64,000 nucleotides of DNA, taken from positions 456,002 through 520,001 of the forward strand of contig NZ_JAGINO010000003.1 in NCBI RefSeq assembly GCF_017876115.1, given 5' to 3'. This DNA comes from Azospirillum picis (GTDB lineage: Bacteria; Pseudomonadota; Alphaproteobacteria; Azospirillales; Azospirillaceae). Position numbers and translations under genes: made by a program. This document shows, one piece after another, positions 45,986 through 54,342 of this stretch; position 1 is the stretch's first letter; the number at the start of each line of letters is the position of its first letter. Under the pieces are notes generated by a model. That model made no database searches. It was not told where the DNA came from and was given only the letters and a program-made list of their open reading frames with translations.

Positions 45986-46493
45986 GGCATCCTGAAGTCG
46001 TTCGGGGAGCGCAGTGAGGCGGACCATCCACCGCTTGCGCAGCTCGAAACTACTTTTGGGATAGTTAATAACTCCTTTCGAGTGGGCGGTGTCCTCCCAC
46101 CTGTGGCCAGGTTGATACAATCCGGCACGGTTCTTGATTGGGTCTGCCCGGACCCCCGTGCCGGGAAACCGCCGTCGCGGCCACGCGGCATCCGGTCCAT
46201 GCCCTCCGCCCTCCGCCACGCCCTTCGGCCGGCGGATAGGCCCTTATCGCCCCGCCGCCGGCTCCATGCGGCGGGAACGGGCGAGACTTGCCCGAGCGTA
46301 CCCGGCAAGGACCTCCCGCACCCCGGCAGTTTCTGCCCGGCATCCCCTGCCCGACATGGCGGGAACGCCCGGATTTCGCCAAGCAGACCCGGCGCCCGCG
46401 GCCTCGCCGGAGTTGGCACGCCGTCTGCATTGCTTTTGGCGCCGGTCGGACGGTTCCGTTGCCCGACCCCATTGAAGGTTGAAAGGCCGCAAG
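45986..46493. other. Divergent control region between fliL and flgF
   Basis: No gene is supported. On the flgF side there is a sigma-54 promoter (46414-46429). On the fliL side an A/T-rich patch at 46049-46080 (TAGTTAATAAC on the plus strand) may hold the promoter of the fliL-fliM-DUF6468-motE operon. A second sigma-54-like site at 46123-46137 is poor because the -12 GC is GA. Confidence 0.6.
46414..46429 (+). promoter_or_regulatory. Sigma-54 promoter of the flgFGAH operon
   Basis: TGGCACG-CCGT-CTGCA: the -24 TGGCACG is perfect and the -12 GC (46427-46428) is at the correct 10-bp spacing from the -24 GG. It lies about 65 bp before the flgF ATG. Late flagellar basal-body genes of Alphaproteobacteria such as Caulobacter use RpoN with the activator FlbD. 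Confidence 0.75.
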
Positions 46494-47216
46494 ATGGAAA
46501 ACTCGATCTACGTCGCCCTGTCGCGCCAGATGGCCCTGCAGCGCCAGCTCGACGTTACGTCGAACAACATCGCGAACATGAACACGACCGGCTACAAGAA
46601 CCAGCGGATGCTGTTCACCGAGTTCCTGGAAAAGCCCGGCCTGCACGAGAAGGTCAGCTTCGTCCAGGACCGCGCCGTCGTGCGCGACCTGTCCAACGGC
46701 CCGATGACCCAGACCGGCAACCCGCTGGATCTGGCGCTGACCGGCCAGGGCTATTTCACGGTCGATACCGCCAGCGGCCCGCGCTACACCCGAGCCGGAA
46801 ACTTCCGCCTGAACGACCAGCGCCAGATCGTCGACGCCGGCGGCCTGCCGCTTCTGGCCAACAACGGCCAGCCGCTGACCGTCCCGGCCGGCACCACCGA
46901 CATCAAGGTCAGCGGCGACGGCACCATCGCCACCGAGCTCGGCCCAGTCGGCAAGCTGAACATCGTTACCTTCAAGAAGGAGCAGTTGATGACCGAGGTC
47001 GGCAACGGCCTCTACGTCACCGACGAGCAGCCGGAACCGGCCCCCGCCGACACCAAGGTGGCACAGGGCTTGCTTGAGACTTCCAACGTGAAGCCCGTCG
47101 TGGAGATGACGCAGATGATCGAGATCCAGCGCCAGTACATGTCCGCCCAGCGCATGATCGAGAACGAACACGAGCGCATCCGCGGCATGCTCCAGAAACT
47201 GGGCCGCACCGCCTGA
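46494..47216 (+). CDS. flgF: Flagellar proximal rod protein FlgF
   Basis: 240 residues. Rod family N-terminus ENSIYVALSRQMALQRQLDVTSNNIANMNTTGYKNQR, the hook-basal body middle TRAGNFRLNDQRQIVDAGGLPLL, and the C-terminal heptad VVEMTQMIEIQRQYMSAQRMIENEHER. It sits first in flgF-flgG-flgA-flgH, 31 bp ahead of flgG and behind a sigma-54 promoter. Confidence 0.95.
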   Translation: MENSIYVALSRQMALQRQLDVTSNNIANMNTTGYKNQRMLFTEFLEKPGLHEKVSFVQDRAVVRDLSNGPMTQTGNPLDLALTGQGYFTVDTASGPRYTRAGNFRLNDQRQIVDAGGLPLLANNGQPLTVPAGTTDIKVSGDGTIATELGPVGKLNIVTFKKEQLMTEVGNGLYVTDEQPEPAPADTKVAQGLLETSNVKPVVEMTQMIEIQRQYMSAQRMIENEHERIRGMLQKLGRTA

Positions 47217-47247
47217 ACCCGACCGAAGACGAGAGGAGAAGACCACA

Positions 47248-48033
47248 ATGCGCAGCCTCGCCATCGGCGCCACCGGGATGATCGCCCAGCAGCTCAACGT
47301 CGAGACGATCTCCAACAACATCGCCAACTCGACGACGACCGGCTTCAAGAAGCAGCGCGCCGAGTTCCAGGACCTGCTCTACCAGAACTTCCGCCGCATC
47401 GGCTCGACCTCGTCGGATGCCGGCACCGTGGTGCCGACCGGCGTGCAGGTCGGCGCCGGCGTGCGCGTCGCCGCGGTGGCGCGGGTGCTGGAGCAGGGCA
47501 ACCTGAACATCACCGACAACAAGCTGGACGTCGCCATCAACGGCTCGGGTTATTTCCAGGTGACGCTGCCCAGCGGCGATACGGCCTACACCCGCGCCGG
47601 CAATTTCAAGCTGTCGCCGGAAGGCATGATCGTCACCGCCGACGGCTATCCGATCCAGCCGAACATCACCATCCCCACCGACGCGGTCGATGTGTCGATC
47701 AACTCGTCGGGCGAGGTGCTGGTGAAGCTGGACGGCCAGACGGCGACGCAGAACGTCGGCCAGATCCAGCTCGCCACCTTCGCCAACGCCGCCGGGCTCG
47801 AAGCCACCGGCGACAACCTGTTCCTGGAATCGGGCGCGTCGGGCCAGTCGGTGACCGGCAACCCCGGTGCTCCCGGCTTCGGCCGCGTGACCCAGGGCGC
47901 CCTGGAGACTTCCAACGTCAACGTGGTGCAGGAGATCACGACCCTGATCACCGCCCAGCGCGCCTACGAGATGAACTCCAAGGTCATCAAGACGACCGAC
48001 GAGATGATGCAGCAGGCCAGCCAGATGAAGTAA
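47248..48033 (+). CDS. flgG: Flagellar distal rod protein FlgG
   Basis: 261 residues, the standard FlgG length. N-terminus RSLAIGATGMIAQQLNVETISNNIANSTTTGFKKQRAEFQDLLYQ; middle GYFQVTLPSGDTAYTRAGNFKLSPEGMIVTADGYPI; C-terminus NVVQEITTLITAQRAYEMNSKVIKTTDEMMQQASQMK. It builds the distal rod between hook and L/P rings. GAGGAGAAG lies before the ATG. Confidence 0.98.
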   Translation: MRSLAIGATGMIAQQLNVETISNNIANSTTTGFKKQRAEFQDLLYQNFRRIGSTSSDAGTVVPTGVQVGAGVRVAAVARVLEQGNLNITDNKLDVAINGSGYFQVTLPSGDTAYTRAGNFKLSPEGMIVTADGYPIQPNITIPTDAVDVSINSSGEVLVKLDGQTATQNVGQIQLATFANAAGLEATGDNLFLESGASGQSVTGNPGAPGFGRVTQGALETSNVNVVQEITTLITAQRAYEMNSKVIKTTDEMMQQASQMK

Positions 48034-48081
48034 CGCCGGCCCCGGCGCTTCTCTTCGGCCTCCAGTTCGGGATTTGCCACC

Positions 48082-48852
48082 ATGACCACCGCCCGCCGCC
48101 TCTCCGCTCTGCTCCTCGCCGGCGCCACCCTGCTGGCGATCCCGACCGCCGCGGTCGCGGCCACCGTGACCGGAGTGGCTGCCGCGGCCCAGCCGGCGCC
48201 GGACATCGTCTATGGCATGCCCCATGTCGAGGCCGTGCTGTCCGATGCCCTGGCGAAGGTGATCACCGCCGGGCGGCTGCAGATGGAGATGGACAACCGC
48301 GCGGTGGAGCTGCGCGCGCCCCAGGGCGCCGGCAGCCTGGCGGTGGAGAACCTCTACTACAGCCCGGTACAGGGCCGCTTCGCCGCCGAGATCGTCGTGA
48401 CCGGAACCCAGCCCCAGGTTCGCCTGCCGGTGTCCGGACGCGCGTTCGGCGTGGTGCAGATCCCCGTGCTGACGCGCCGCGTCGTTCCGGGCGACATCAT
48501 CGGTCCGGGCGACGTGGACTGGCAGGACATGCGCGCCGACCAGACCACCAGCGACACCGCCGCCACCGACATCCAGCTCGTCGGGATGACCCCGAAGCGC
48601 GGCATCTCGACCAACCAGCCGGTGCGGCTGCGGGATCTGCAGTCGCCGCGCATGGTCGACAAGGGCGCCATGGTCACCATCACCCTGGCCACGCCGTCGA
48701 TGACGCTGACCACTCAGGGCAAGGCCCTGCAGGACGGCGGGCGGGGCGAGGTCATCCGCGTCGTGAACACCCAGTCCAACCGCATCGTCGAAGCGACGGT
48801 CGCAGGCCCCAACGTCGTCGCCGTGGCAAAGCCCGGCACCATCGCGCAGTAA
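48082..48852 (+). CDS. flgA: Flagellar P-ring assembly chaperone FlgA
   Basis: 256 residues. A signal peptide at 1-26 (ALLLAGATLLAIPTAAVAA) is followed by the SAF-like and beta-rich C-terminus: VPVLTRRVVPGDIIGPGDVDWQDMRADQTTSD, LVGMTPKRGISTNQPVRLRDLQSPRMVDKG and VNTQSNRIVEATVAGPNVVAV. It helps FlgI assemble into the P-ring. It lies between flgG and flgH, as usual in the group. Confidence 0.93.
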   Translation: MTTARRLSALLLAGATLLAIPTAAVAATVTGVAAAAQPAPDIVYGMPHVEAVLSDALAKVITAGRLQMEMDNRAVELRAPQGAGSLAVENLYYSPVQGRFAAEIVVTGTQPQVRLPVSGRAFGVVQIPVLTRRVVPGDIIGPGDVDWQDMRADQTTSDTAATDIQLVGMTPKRGISTNQPVRLRDLQSPRMVDKGAMVTITLATPSMTLTTQGKALQDGGRGEVIRVVNTQSNRIVEATVAGPNVVAVAKPGTIAQ

Positions 48853-48865
48853 GGAGAAAGCTCCA

Positions 48866-49630
48866 ATGTCCGCCACCAAGACCGCCCGCCTGATCCGCTT
48901 CGCGATGGTCACGACCGCCGCGCTGTCGCTGACCGCCTGCGGCGCCGCCTCGCGCATCGCCGACATCGGCAAGGCGCCGGAGCTTTCCTCCATCCAGGAC
49001 CCGCAGGCCAAGCCGGGCTATCAGCCGGTCAGCCTGCCGATGCCCACCCCGCTGCCGACGGAACGCAATCCGAATTCGCTGTGGCGGACCGGCGCCAAGG
49101 CCTTCTTCAAGGACCAGCGCGCCGTCAAGGTCGGCGACATCCTGACCATCAACATCTCGATCGACGACAGGGCCAAGGTCGCCAACGAGAGCAAGCGGTC
49201 GCGCGCCAACAGCGAGAAGGCCGGCATGCCGAGCCTGTTCGGCCTCGAGGGCGCCACGCTGAACCGCGTGCTGCCGGCGGGGGCCTCGGCCTCCAACCTG
49301 GTGGATCTGTCGAGCGACACCAACAACGACGGCAAGGGGTCGGTCGACCGCAACGAGAAGATCGACCTGAAGGTGGCGGCGCTGGTGACGCAGAGCCTCC
49401 CCAACGGCAACCTCGTCATCCAGGGCCGGCAGGAGGTGCGCGTGAACTTCGAGGTGCGCGACCTGCAGATCCACGGCGTGATCCGGCCCGAGGACATCAC
49501 CGCGCAGAACACCATCAGCTACGAGAAGATCGCCGAGGCCCGCATCTCCTACGGCGGACGCGGCCAGATCAGCGACGTCCAGCAGCCGCGCTACGGCCAG
49601 CAGCTCTACGACATCATCATGCCGTTCTGA
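48866..49630 (+). CDS. flgH: Flagellar L-ring protein FlgH
   Basis: 254 residues. Lipoprotein signal with lipobox LTAC at residue 25 or so. Family blocks: NSLWRTGAKAFFKDQRAVKVGDILTINISIDDRAKVAN, NGNLVIQGRQEVRVNFEVRDLQIHGVIRPEDI and EARISYGGRGQISDVQQPRYGQQLYDIIMPF. It forms the outer-membrane ring. It starts 14 bp after flgA; a strong hairpin follows. Confidence 0.97.
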   Translation: MSATKTARLIRFAMVTTAALSLTACGAASRIADIGKAPELSSIQDPQAKPGYQPVSLPMPTPLPTERNPNSLWRTGAKAFFKDQRAVKVGDILTINISIDDRAKVANESKRSRANSEKAGMPSLFGLEGATLNRVLPAGASASNLVDLSSDTNNDGKGSVDRNEKIDLKVAALVTQSLPNGNLVIQGRQEVRVNFEVRDLQIHGVIRPEDITAQNTISYEKIAEARISYGGRGQISDVQQPRYGQQLYDIIMPF

Positions 49631-49638
49631 TGGAACGC

Positions 49639-49671
49639 GTGTGGCCGGCGGTCAACGACCGCCGGCCACAC
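49639..49671 (+). terminator. Terminator of the flgFGAH operon
   Basis: A perfect 15-bp stem (49639-49653 with 49657-49671) with a 3-nt loop and a short TTT run, 9 bp after the flgH stop. It is GC-rich and should be efficient even with the short T-run. Confidence 0.85.
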
Positions 49672-49806
49672 TTTGCGTTCTTCCGGGCGCCTGGTGCCGG
49701 CCCTCAGCCCTCGGCCGGCCCGTCCGTCGGACTGGCAATTTCTGCCCGTCGGACGCTTTTGCCGAACCGATCCTGCCGGCCGCCGTCTTGCCGGCCGCCG
49801 CGCGGC

Positions 49807-49962
49807 TTACTGGTATCCGCCCTGGCGAGCCCGATCCTTCGCTGCCTCCTCCTGGGCCTTCTCGGTCCGGCTGTCGATCTTGCCGGGGCCGCCCGTCTGA
49901 GGCTGCTGGGAGGCATCGTCACGCTTGGGGGTCTGTCCGGAGGCCTGGTCTCGGTCGTTCAT
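49807..49962 (-). CDS. Small hydrophilic protein, 51 residues
   Basis: Short Gln/Lys/Asp-rich peptide, MNDRDQASGQTPKRDDASQQ at the start and KDRARQGGYQ at the end. GAGGAG precedes the ATG at good spacing, which favours real expression. Charged and disorder-prone. Function unknown; it could be a stress-type hydrophilic peptide. Confidence 0.55.
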   Translation of the reverse strand: MNDRDQASGQTPKRDDASQQPQTGGPGKIDSRTEKAQEEAAKDRARQGGYQ

Positions 49963-50051
49963 CGTCTGCTCCTCGGTTGCTTCACGTCGTGATGCCTTCC
50001 CAGCAAACAGGCACGGACCGCAATCATCCCGCCCCGGCGGTACACGCCCCC

Positions 50052-50195
50052 TTACTCCTCCCGCCGCCCGGCCCCGCCGGTGTCGGTTTCGCCGGCCTCG
50101 ATCGCGGCGTTGATCTGGTCCAGGGTGCGGCCGCATCCGGTACAGACGTCGCCGTCGATGGCGCACATGCCGAGGCAATCAGGGTCGTCGCTCAT
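50052..50195 (-). CDS. DUF1289 family small protein
   Basis: 47 residues with a cysteine pattern: CLGMCAIDGDVCTGCGRTLDQINA. The C-x3-C-x6-C-x2-CGRT spacing is the DUF1289 signature; the cysteines may bind a metal. The family is broad in Proteobacteria and uncharacterised. ATG 50195 is used. Confidence 0.75.
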   Translation of the reverse strand: MSDDPDCLGMCAIDGDVCTGCGRTLDQINAAIEAGETDTGGAGRREE

Positions 50196-50349
50196 GGGGT
50201 GTCGCTCATAGGCCGGGGCTCCCCTCGCCGTGGAGGGGTGATCGCCCCGATCCCTACCTGAAAGCCGCGACGGGCTCAACATCCGGTCGCTCGCCCTGGT
50301 GAGGTCATCCCAACAGGCGCGAAGCGGGCTTTGCCCCCCGGGGTGACGC

Positions 50350-50556
50350 CTACTCCAGCGCGATGTCCGCCTTGACCTCATGGGTCAGGTCGATGGCGTC
50401 GACGGTCAGGACGATGCGGGCGGAAATCGTCTCGTTCCCCTTGAGGCGGCCCTCGGCGAGCGCGCGGCCGACAGCCAACTCGATCTCGCGCTGCGAGGTG
50501 ACGCCGACCTGCTTCAGGAACTTCCTCATGTTGAGGTTGAAGGTGTCGTTGTCCAT
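50350..50556 (-). CDS. DUF6494 family small protein
   Basis: 68 residues: MDNDTFNLNMRKFLKQVGVT and SQREIELAVGRALAEGRL are helical, the rest (SARIVLTVDAIDLTHEVKADIALE) beta-like. The pattern of short helix and ISARIVL is that of the DUF6494 family seen in Alphaproteobacteria. GGGGGAG precedes the ATG. Function unknown. Confidence 0.75.
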   Translation of the reverse strand: MDNDTFNLNMRKFLKQVGVTSQREIELAVGRALAEGRLKGNETISARIVLTVDAIDLTHEVKADIALE

Positions 50557-50751
50557 GGCTCTCCCCCGCGATCGAAGTTCCGTAGGTGGTTCCGCACATC
50601 ATTGTGCGAATTTCGAACCCGACGATGACCGGATTGGTTCCACTCCGAGCCGTCCACGATGCGGGAAACGAGGCCGGACCTACTCGCTCCAGTCCATCTG
50701 GTTGTTGGCAATGCCGTCGGGCGCGCCATGGCCGACGCCGTACCCCTCCCT

Positions 50752-50964
50752 CTAGGAGGTCCAGCCGTTGGTGATGCCGTCGGATGCCGGATCGGGGGAA
50801 CGAAGCTGCGCACTGCCGCCGGACTGCCCGGTATCGCGCTGCATGGTCAAGCCGACCGGCGCATCGCCGGCTCGGCCCGATGCTCCTTCGCCTGTCTGCA
50901 GGCCGGCGCAAGCTGCCAGCAGGCTACAGGTGGCGTAGGCCATCAGGAGCAGCTTCGCTCTCAT
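50752..50964 (-). CDS. Small lipoprotein
   Basis: 70 residues. The signal MRAKLLLMAYATCSLLAACAG carries a lipobox (LAAC) so the mature part would be lipidated. The rest is a Gly/Ser/Thr/Asp-rich tail with no fold visible. ATG 50964 follows GGGGGA at 6 bp; ATG 50970 overlaps that site and is less likely. The gene is isolated, with about 200 bp between it and the DUF6494 gene. Confidence 0.55.
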   Translation of the reverse strand: MRAKLLLMAYATCSLLAACAGLQTGEGASGRAGDAPVGLTMQRDTGQSGGSAQLRSPDPASDGITNGWTS

Positions 50965-51545
50965 CGTCATTCCCCCGATCACCCTCTCGGTACGCCAAGC
51001 AATCTGCGTCGGCGTGCGGTGCCGGCAACCGCGGCCGGGATGACCATACCCTGGGTTATGGTCGGCACCGGGCGGATGGCGCCCCCGCCTGACCGGCGGT
51101 GGCCGATCCCACGCCCGCCAGCCGGTCATGCATGCCGTACCGGGTAGAGCCACCAGGGCGCCGACCGACAGGACGGGCACGGGGCACCATGGATGAAATC
51201 CGAGAGCCGGCCGAAGATGTCGGCCCCGCCTGCATCCTGCAGCGATCCGGTGTCGGGGGAACCGCGCTTCTGCTGGTGACGGTCCCCGATGCGCTGGAAA
51301 GTGGCGCGACCGTCGAACTGGCATGCCCGTCGAGCTGGCGAGCATGCCGATCCCGTCGATCGCCATGGCGGCACGCGCCCGGCACGGCAAGGCGGTGGCG
51401 CATCCCGACCGCAGCGGTGCGGATGCGGTCTTTACGGGCGAACGCCAGATCGCCCGCCACATGATCGAGCATGCCGCCGGGCAAACGGCGTCAGCCGCCG
51501 CCGCGGCGCCGCAATGACGGCCGAATCAGCGTCCCGGCCGGCGCG
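50965..51545. other. Intergenic stretch with a possible two-frame gene remnant
   Basis: From ATG 51189 a frame runs MDEIREPAEDVGPACILQRSG and TALLLVTVPDALESGATVELAC; around 51305-51325 the other frame continues as PVELASMPIPSIAMAARARHG up to TGA 51515-51517. Joined, it would be about 110 residues, beta-rich, perhaps PilZ-like at the end. I cannot name the family with any certainty; it may equally be chance sequence. Confidence 0.3.
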
Positions 51546-51965
51546 TCAATCGTCGCGCTGGGTACGCTCCATCCGCTCGTGGCGCTCCTGGGCCTCCAGG
51601 CTCAGCGTCGCGATCGGGCGGGCGTCGAGCCGGCGCACGGAGATCGGATCGCCTGTCTCCTCGCAGTAGCCGTAGCTACCATCGACGAGACGCTCCAGCG
51701 CCGCATCGATCTTGGAGATCAGCTTGCGTTCACGGTCGCGGGTGCGCAGCTCGAGAGCGCGGTCCGTTTCCGCCGAGGCGCGGTCGGCAATGTCCGGTTC
51801 CTGAATGCCGCCTTCCTGGAGGCTGTTCAGCGTACCGGTGGATTCCGCCAGCAGTTCCGCGCGCCAGCGCAGCAGCTTCTGACGGAAATACTCCCGCATT
51901 GTCGGGTTCATGAACTCCTCGTCGTCCGACGGGGAATAGTTCTGGGGCAGAAGCGGCGACGTCAT
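51546..51965 (-). CDS. dksA: RNA polymerase-binding transcription factor DksA, cysteine-poor type
   Basis: 139 residues. The coiled-coil tip reads EPDIADRAS (D58, D61, A63, matching the DxxDxA motif that enters the RNA polymerase secondary channel). The globular end YGYCEETGDPISVRRLDARPIATLSLEAQERHERME has only Cys101 of the four zinc cysteines. Alphaproteobacterial DksA proteins often lack the full zinc site. It works with ppGpp in the stringent response. It lies between flagellar genes but is not obviously part of their operon. Confidence 0.92.
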   Translation of the reverse strand: MTSPLLPQNYSPSDDEEFMNPTMREYFRQKLLRWRAELLAESTGTLNSLQEGGIQEPDIADRASAETDRALELRTRDRERKLISKIDAALERLVDGSYGYCEETGDPISVRRLDARPIATLSLEAQERHERMERTQRDD

Positions 51966-52154
51966 CCGAAAGCATCCAGCGAAAAAGGGGTGATCCGGGC
52001 GGCGCGGAGTATATGCACGCGACGGCGCGACCGCAACCCTATGGTTGGCCCCTACAACAGCCGAACAAGCCTTTGGAATAAAAAAGATTTGCCGCGGGCG
52101 AACCCAGGGCGCCTCAACCGCCGCGCTGTGCGTCCGGACCGGCGCGTCCGGCGC

Positions 52155-52580
52155 TCAGGAAGTCAGCTTGGCCAATTCCACCTGTGCGCGCAGATCGATC
52201 TCATCAAGGATTTCGGCCAGGTCGGGATCATCGACGTGAACACGGCGGGACTGGACGACCTTGGACAAGTCGATCAGCTTCTGTGCCGACAGGGTACCCG
52301 ACAGCAGGCCATGCTGGATTTCCTCCAGCCGATCGAGCATCTCCTCCGCCCGCATCTTGCCGCGCGACGCACGCGCCGTGGCGTCATCGGTCGCATCGAC
52401 CTCCTGCAGCGCCAGCACGCCCGTGACGCCGGCGGCGGCGGCGGTGCCGCTGACGCCGTGGGCCGCTCCGGCCTCACCGACGAGCTGCTTGGAGAACGCG
52501 GCGCCGGACGAGCCTTCGGCCTTGCCGGTACGGCGGACCGACCCGCCGCCGCGAATGTTTCCGGTGCCTTCGACTTTCAT
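52155..52580 (-). CDS. fliX: Flagellar assembly regulator FliX
   Basis: 141 residues. MKVEGTGNIRGGGSVRRTG at the start, then DATDDATARASRGKMRAEEMLDRLEEIQHGLLSGTLSAQKLIDLSKVVQSRR and DPDLAEILDEIDLRAQVELAKL at the end. In Caulobacter FliX couples early flagellar assembly to the sigma-54 activator FlbD. It is divergent from flgI, the same arrangement as in Caulobacter. ATG 52580 sets the family N-terminus. Confidence 0.92.
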   Translation of the reverse strand: MKVEGTGNIRGGGSVRRTGKAEGSSGAAFSKQLVGEAGAAHGVSGTAAAAGVTGVLALQEVDATDDATARASRGKMRAEEMLDRLEEIQHGLLSGTLSAQKLIDLSKVVQSRRVHVDDPDLAEILDEIDLRAQVELAKLTS

Positions 52581-52670
52581 GATCCGTGCAACCGTTTGCA
52601 GTAAAGGATGCGTAAACGCGCACACTCTAGATGGGTCAACCTTAACATCCGGTCAAGCCTTGCCGCAATC

Positions 52671-52685
52671 CGGCAAAATTTGCCG
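52671..52685. promoter_or_regulatory. Palindrome in the fliX/flgI spacer
   Basis: CGGCAAA-A-TTTGCCG, a perfect 7-bp dyad with a 1-bp centre. It is between the divergent fliX and flgI starts. A TTAACATCC half-site resembling a CtrA box lies at 52642-52650. The binding factor is unknown. Confidence 0.45.
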
Positions 52686-52760
52686 CGTTGCTGTGACCGA
52701 AAGGCGCCAACACGCGGGCGTTTTTCAGGACAAGTCCAGAAATCCGTGCAGATAGGCGGC

Positions 52761-52775
52761 TGGCATGGAGCTTGT
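52761..52775 (+). promoter_or_regulatory. Sigma-54-like promoter ahead of flgI (weak)
   Basis: TGGCATG-GAGC-TTGT: the -24 element is good but the -12 element ends in GT instead of GC. The spacing is right, and the site is about 36 bp ahead of the flgI ATG. An AGGAG ribosome site comes after it. The mismatch leaves real doubt. Confidence 0.4.
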
Positions 52776-52810
52776 ATAGGGAAGGGCACGCGTTCAGGAG
52801 TGCCAGTGTC

Positions 52811-53965
52811 ATGATCCGCTTCGCCCTTTGCCTTTTCGACCGCCGCGCCTGCGCCGCCGCAGTGGGGGCGGTCCTTTCCGCCCTGGTCGTGCTGGCCTGC
52901 CTGGCGGCCCCGGCGCAGGCGGCGTCCGCGCGCATCAAGGACATCGTCGACGTCGAGGGCGTGCGCGACAACATGCTGATCGGCTACGGGCTGGTGGTGG
53001 GCCTGAACGGCACCGGCGACAGCCTGAACAACTCGCCCTTCACCGAGCAGAGCCTGACCGGCATGCTGGAGCGGATGGGCGTCAACACGCGCGGCACCAA
53101 CCTGCGGACCAAGAACGTGGCGGCGGTGATGGTGACGGCGACGCTCAACGCCTATGCCGCCCAGGGAACCCGGATCGACGTCACCGTGTCTGCCATGGGC
53201 GACGCGAAGAGCCTGCTGGGCGGCACGCTGCTGGTCACGCCGATGATGGGCGCCGACGGCGAGGTCTATGCGGTGGCGCAGGGCCCGATCGCGGTGTCGG
53301 GCTTCTCCGCCCAGGGCCAGGGCGCCAGCGTGACTCGCGGTGTGCCGACCTCCGGCCGCATCTCCTCCGGCGCCATCGTCGAGCGGGAGATCCAGTTCTC
53401 GCTGGCGGAACTGCCGGTGCTGCGCCTGAGCCTGCGCAACCCTGATTTCACCACGGCACAGCGGGTGGCGACCGCCATCAACATCCAGCTACGCGGGAAC
53501 CGCGCCCAGGCCACCGACCCGTCGTCGGTGCTGCTCAACGTGCCGGATGCGCGCCGAGGCGACGTCGTCGGCCTGATCACCGAGATCGAGCAGCTCCGCA
53601 TCACGCCCGACCAGGTGGCGCGGGTGGTGGTGGACGAGAAGTCCGGCGTGATCGTCATGGGCGAGAATGTCCGCATCTCCACCGTCGCCATCGCCCAGGG
53701 CAACCTGACGATCCGGATCACCGAGACGCCGCAGGTCAGCCAGCCGGGTCCCTTCAGCCAGGGACAGACCGCGGTGGTGCCACGCACCGACATCCAGGTC
53801 GACGACCAGTCCAACAACCGCCTTGCCGTGATGAGCTCCGGGGTGACGCTGCAGGAGTTGGTACAATCCTTGAATGCGCTTGGCGTGGGTCCGCGGGACA
53901 TGGTCGCCATTCTCCAGTCGATCAAGGCCGCCGGTGCCCTGCAAGCCGAGATCGAGGTGATCTGA
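52811..53965 (+). CDS. flgI: Flagellar P-ring protein FlgI
   Basis: 384 residues with a signal peptide at about 1-37. Family blocks: RIKDIVDVEGVRDNMLIGYGLVVGLNGTGDSLNNSPFTEQSLTGMLERMGVNT, GAIVEREIQFSLAELPVLRLSLRNPDFTTAQRVATAIN and GVTLQELVQSLNALGVGPRDMVAILQSIKAAGALQAE. It forms the periplasmic P-ring. AGGAG is ahead of ATG 52811; the frame upstream to 52772 is not needed. The 3' end overlaps flgJ by one base. Confidence 0.98.
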   Translation: MIRFALCLFDRRACAAAVGAVLSALVVLACLAAPAQAASARIKDIVDVEGVRDNMLIGYGLVVGLNGTGDSLNNSPFTEQSLTGMLERMGVNTRGTNLRTKNVAAVMVTATLNAYAAQGTRIDVTVSAMGDAKSLLGGTLLVTPMMGADGEVYAVAQGPIAVSGFSAQGQGASVTRGVPTSGRISSGAIVEREIQFSLAELPVLRLSLRNPDFTTAQRVATAINIQLRGNRAQATDPSSVLLNVPDARRGDVVGLITEIEQLRITPDQVARVVVDEKSGVIVMGENVRISTVAIAQGNLTIRITETPQVSQPGPFSQGQTAVVPRTDIQVDDQSNNRLAVMSSGVTLQELVQSLNALGVGPRDMVAILQSIKAAGALQAEIEVI

Positions 53966-54342
53966 TGGACCTGAGCCCCAGCCTTTCCAGCGCACCGACG
54001 CCGCGCGGTCCCTCCCTGGTCGAGCGCGCGCAGGCGGCCGGCTATGGCTTTCGCACCCTGGCGAAGATTTCCGACCTGGAGGCAAAGGTTGGACCGGCAA
54101 AGGTTGCCCAGCTCCACAAGTCCGCCGACGAGTTCGAAAGCCAGTTCATCAGCCAGATGCTGAGCCCGATGTTCGAGAGCCTTCCCACCGACGAGACCTT
54201 CGGCGGCGGCCGCGGCGAGGACATGTTCCGCCCGATGCTGGTCGAGCAGTTCGGCAAGCAGATCTCCCGGCGCGGCGGCTTCGGCATCGCCAATCAGGTC
54301 TACGGAGAACTTCTTCGCGCCCAGGAGGCCAGTCATGGATAA
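53965..54342 (+). CDS. flgJ: Rod-binding protein FlgJ, N-terminal domain only
   Basis: 125 residues, containing just the rod-binding part: KSADEFESQFISQMLSPMFESLPTDETFGGGRGEDMFRPMLVEQFGKQISRRGGFGIANQVYGELL. The muramidase domain of enteric FlgJ is absent, as in Caulobacter FlaD-type proteins; a separate enzyme is expected to open the wall. It shares its start with the flgI stop (TGATG). Confidence 0.93.
   Translation: MDLSPSLSSAPTPRGPSLVERAQAAGYGFRTLAKISDLEAKVGPAKVAQLHKSADEFESQFISQMLSPMFESLPTDETFGGGRGEDMFRPMLVEQFGKQISRRGGFGIANQVYGELLRAQEASHG

Noticed and set aside
46123..46137. Second sigma-54-like site upstream of flgF
   Set aside because: The -12 element reads TTGA, missing the required GC, and it is about 360 bp from flgF while a far better site is nearer.
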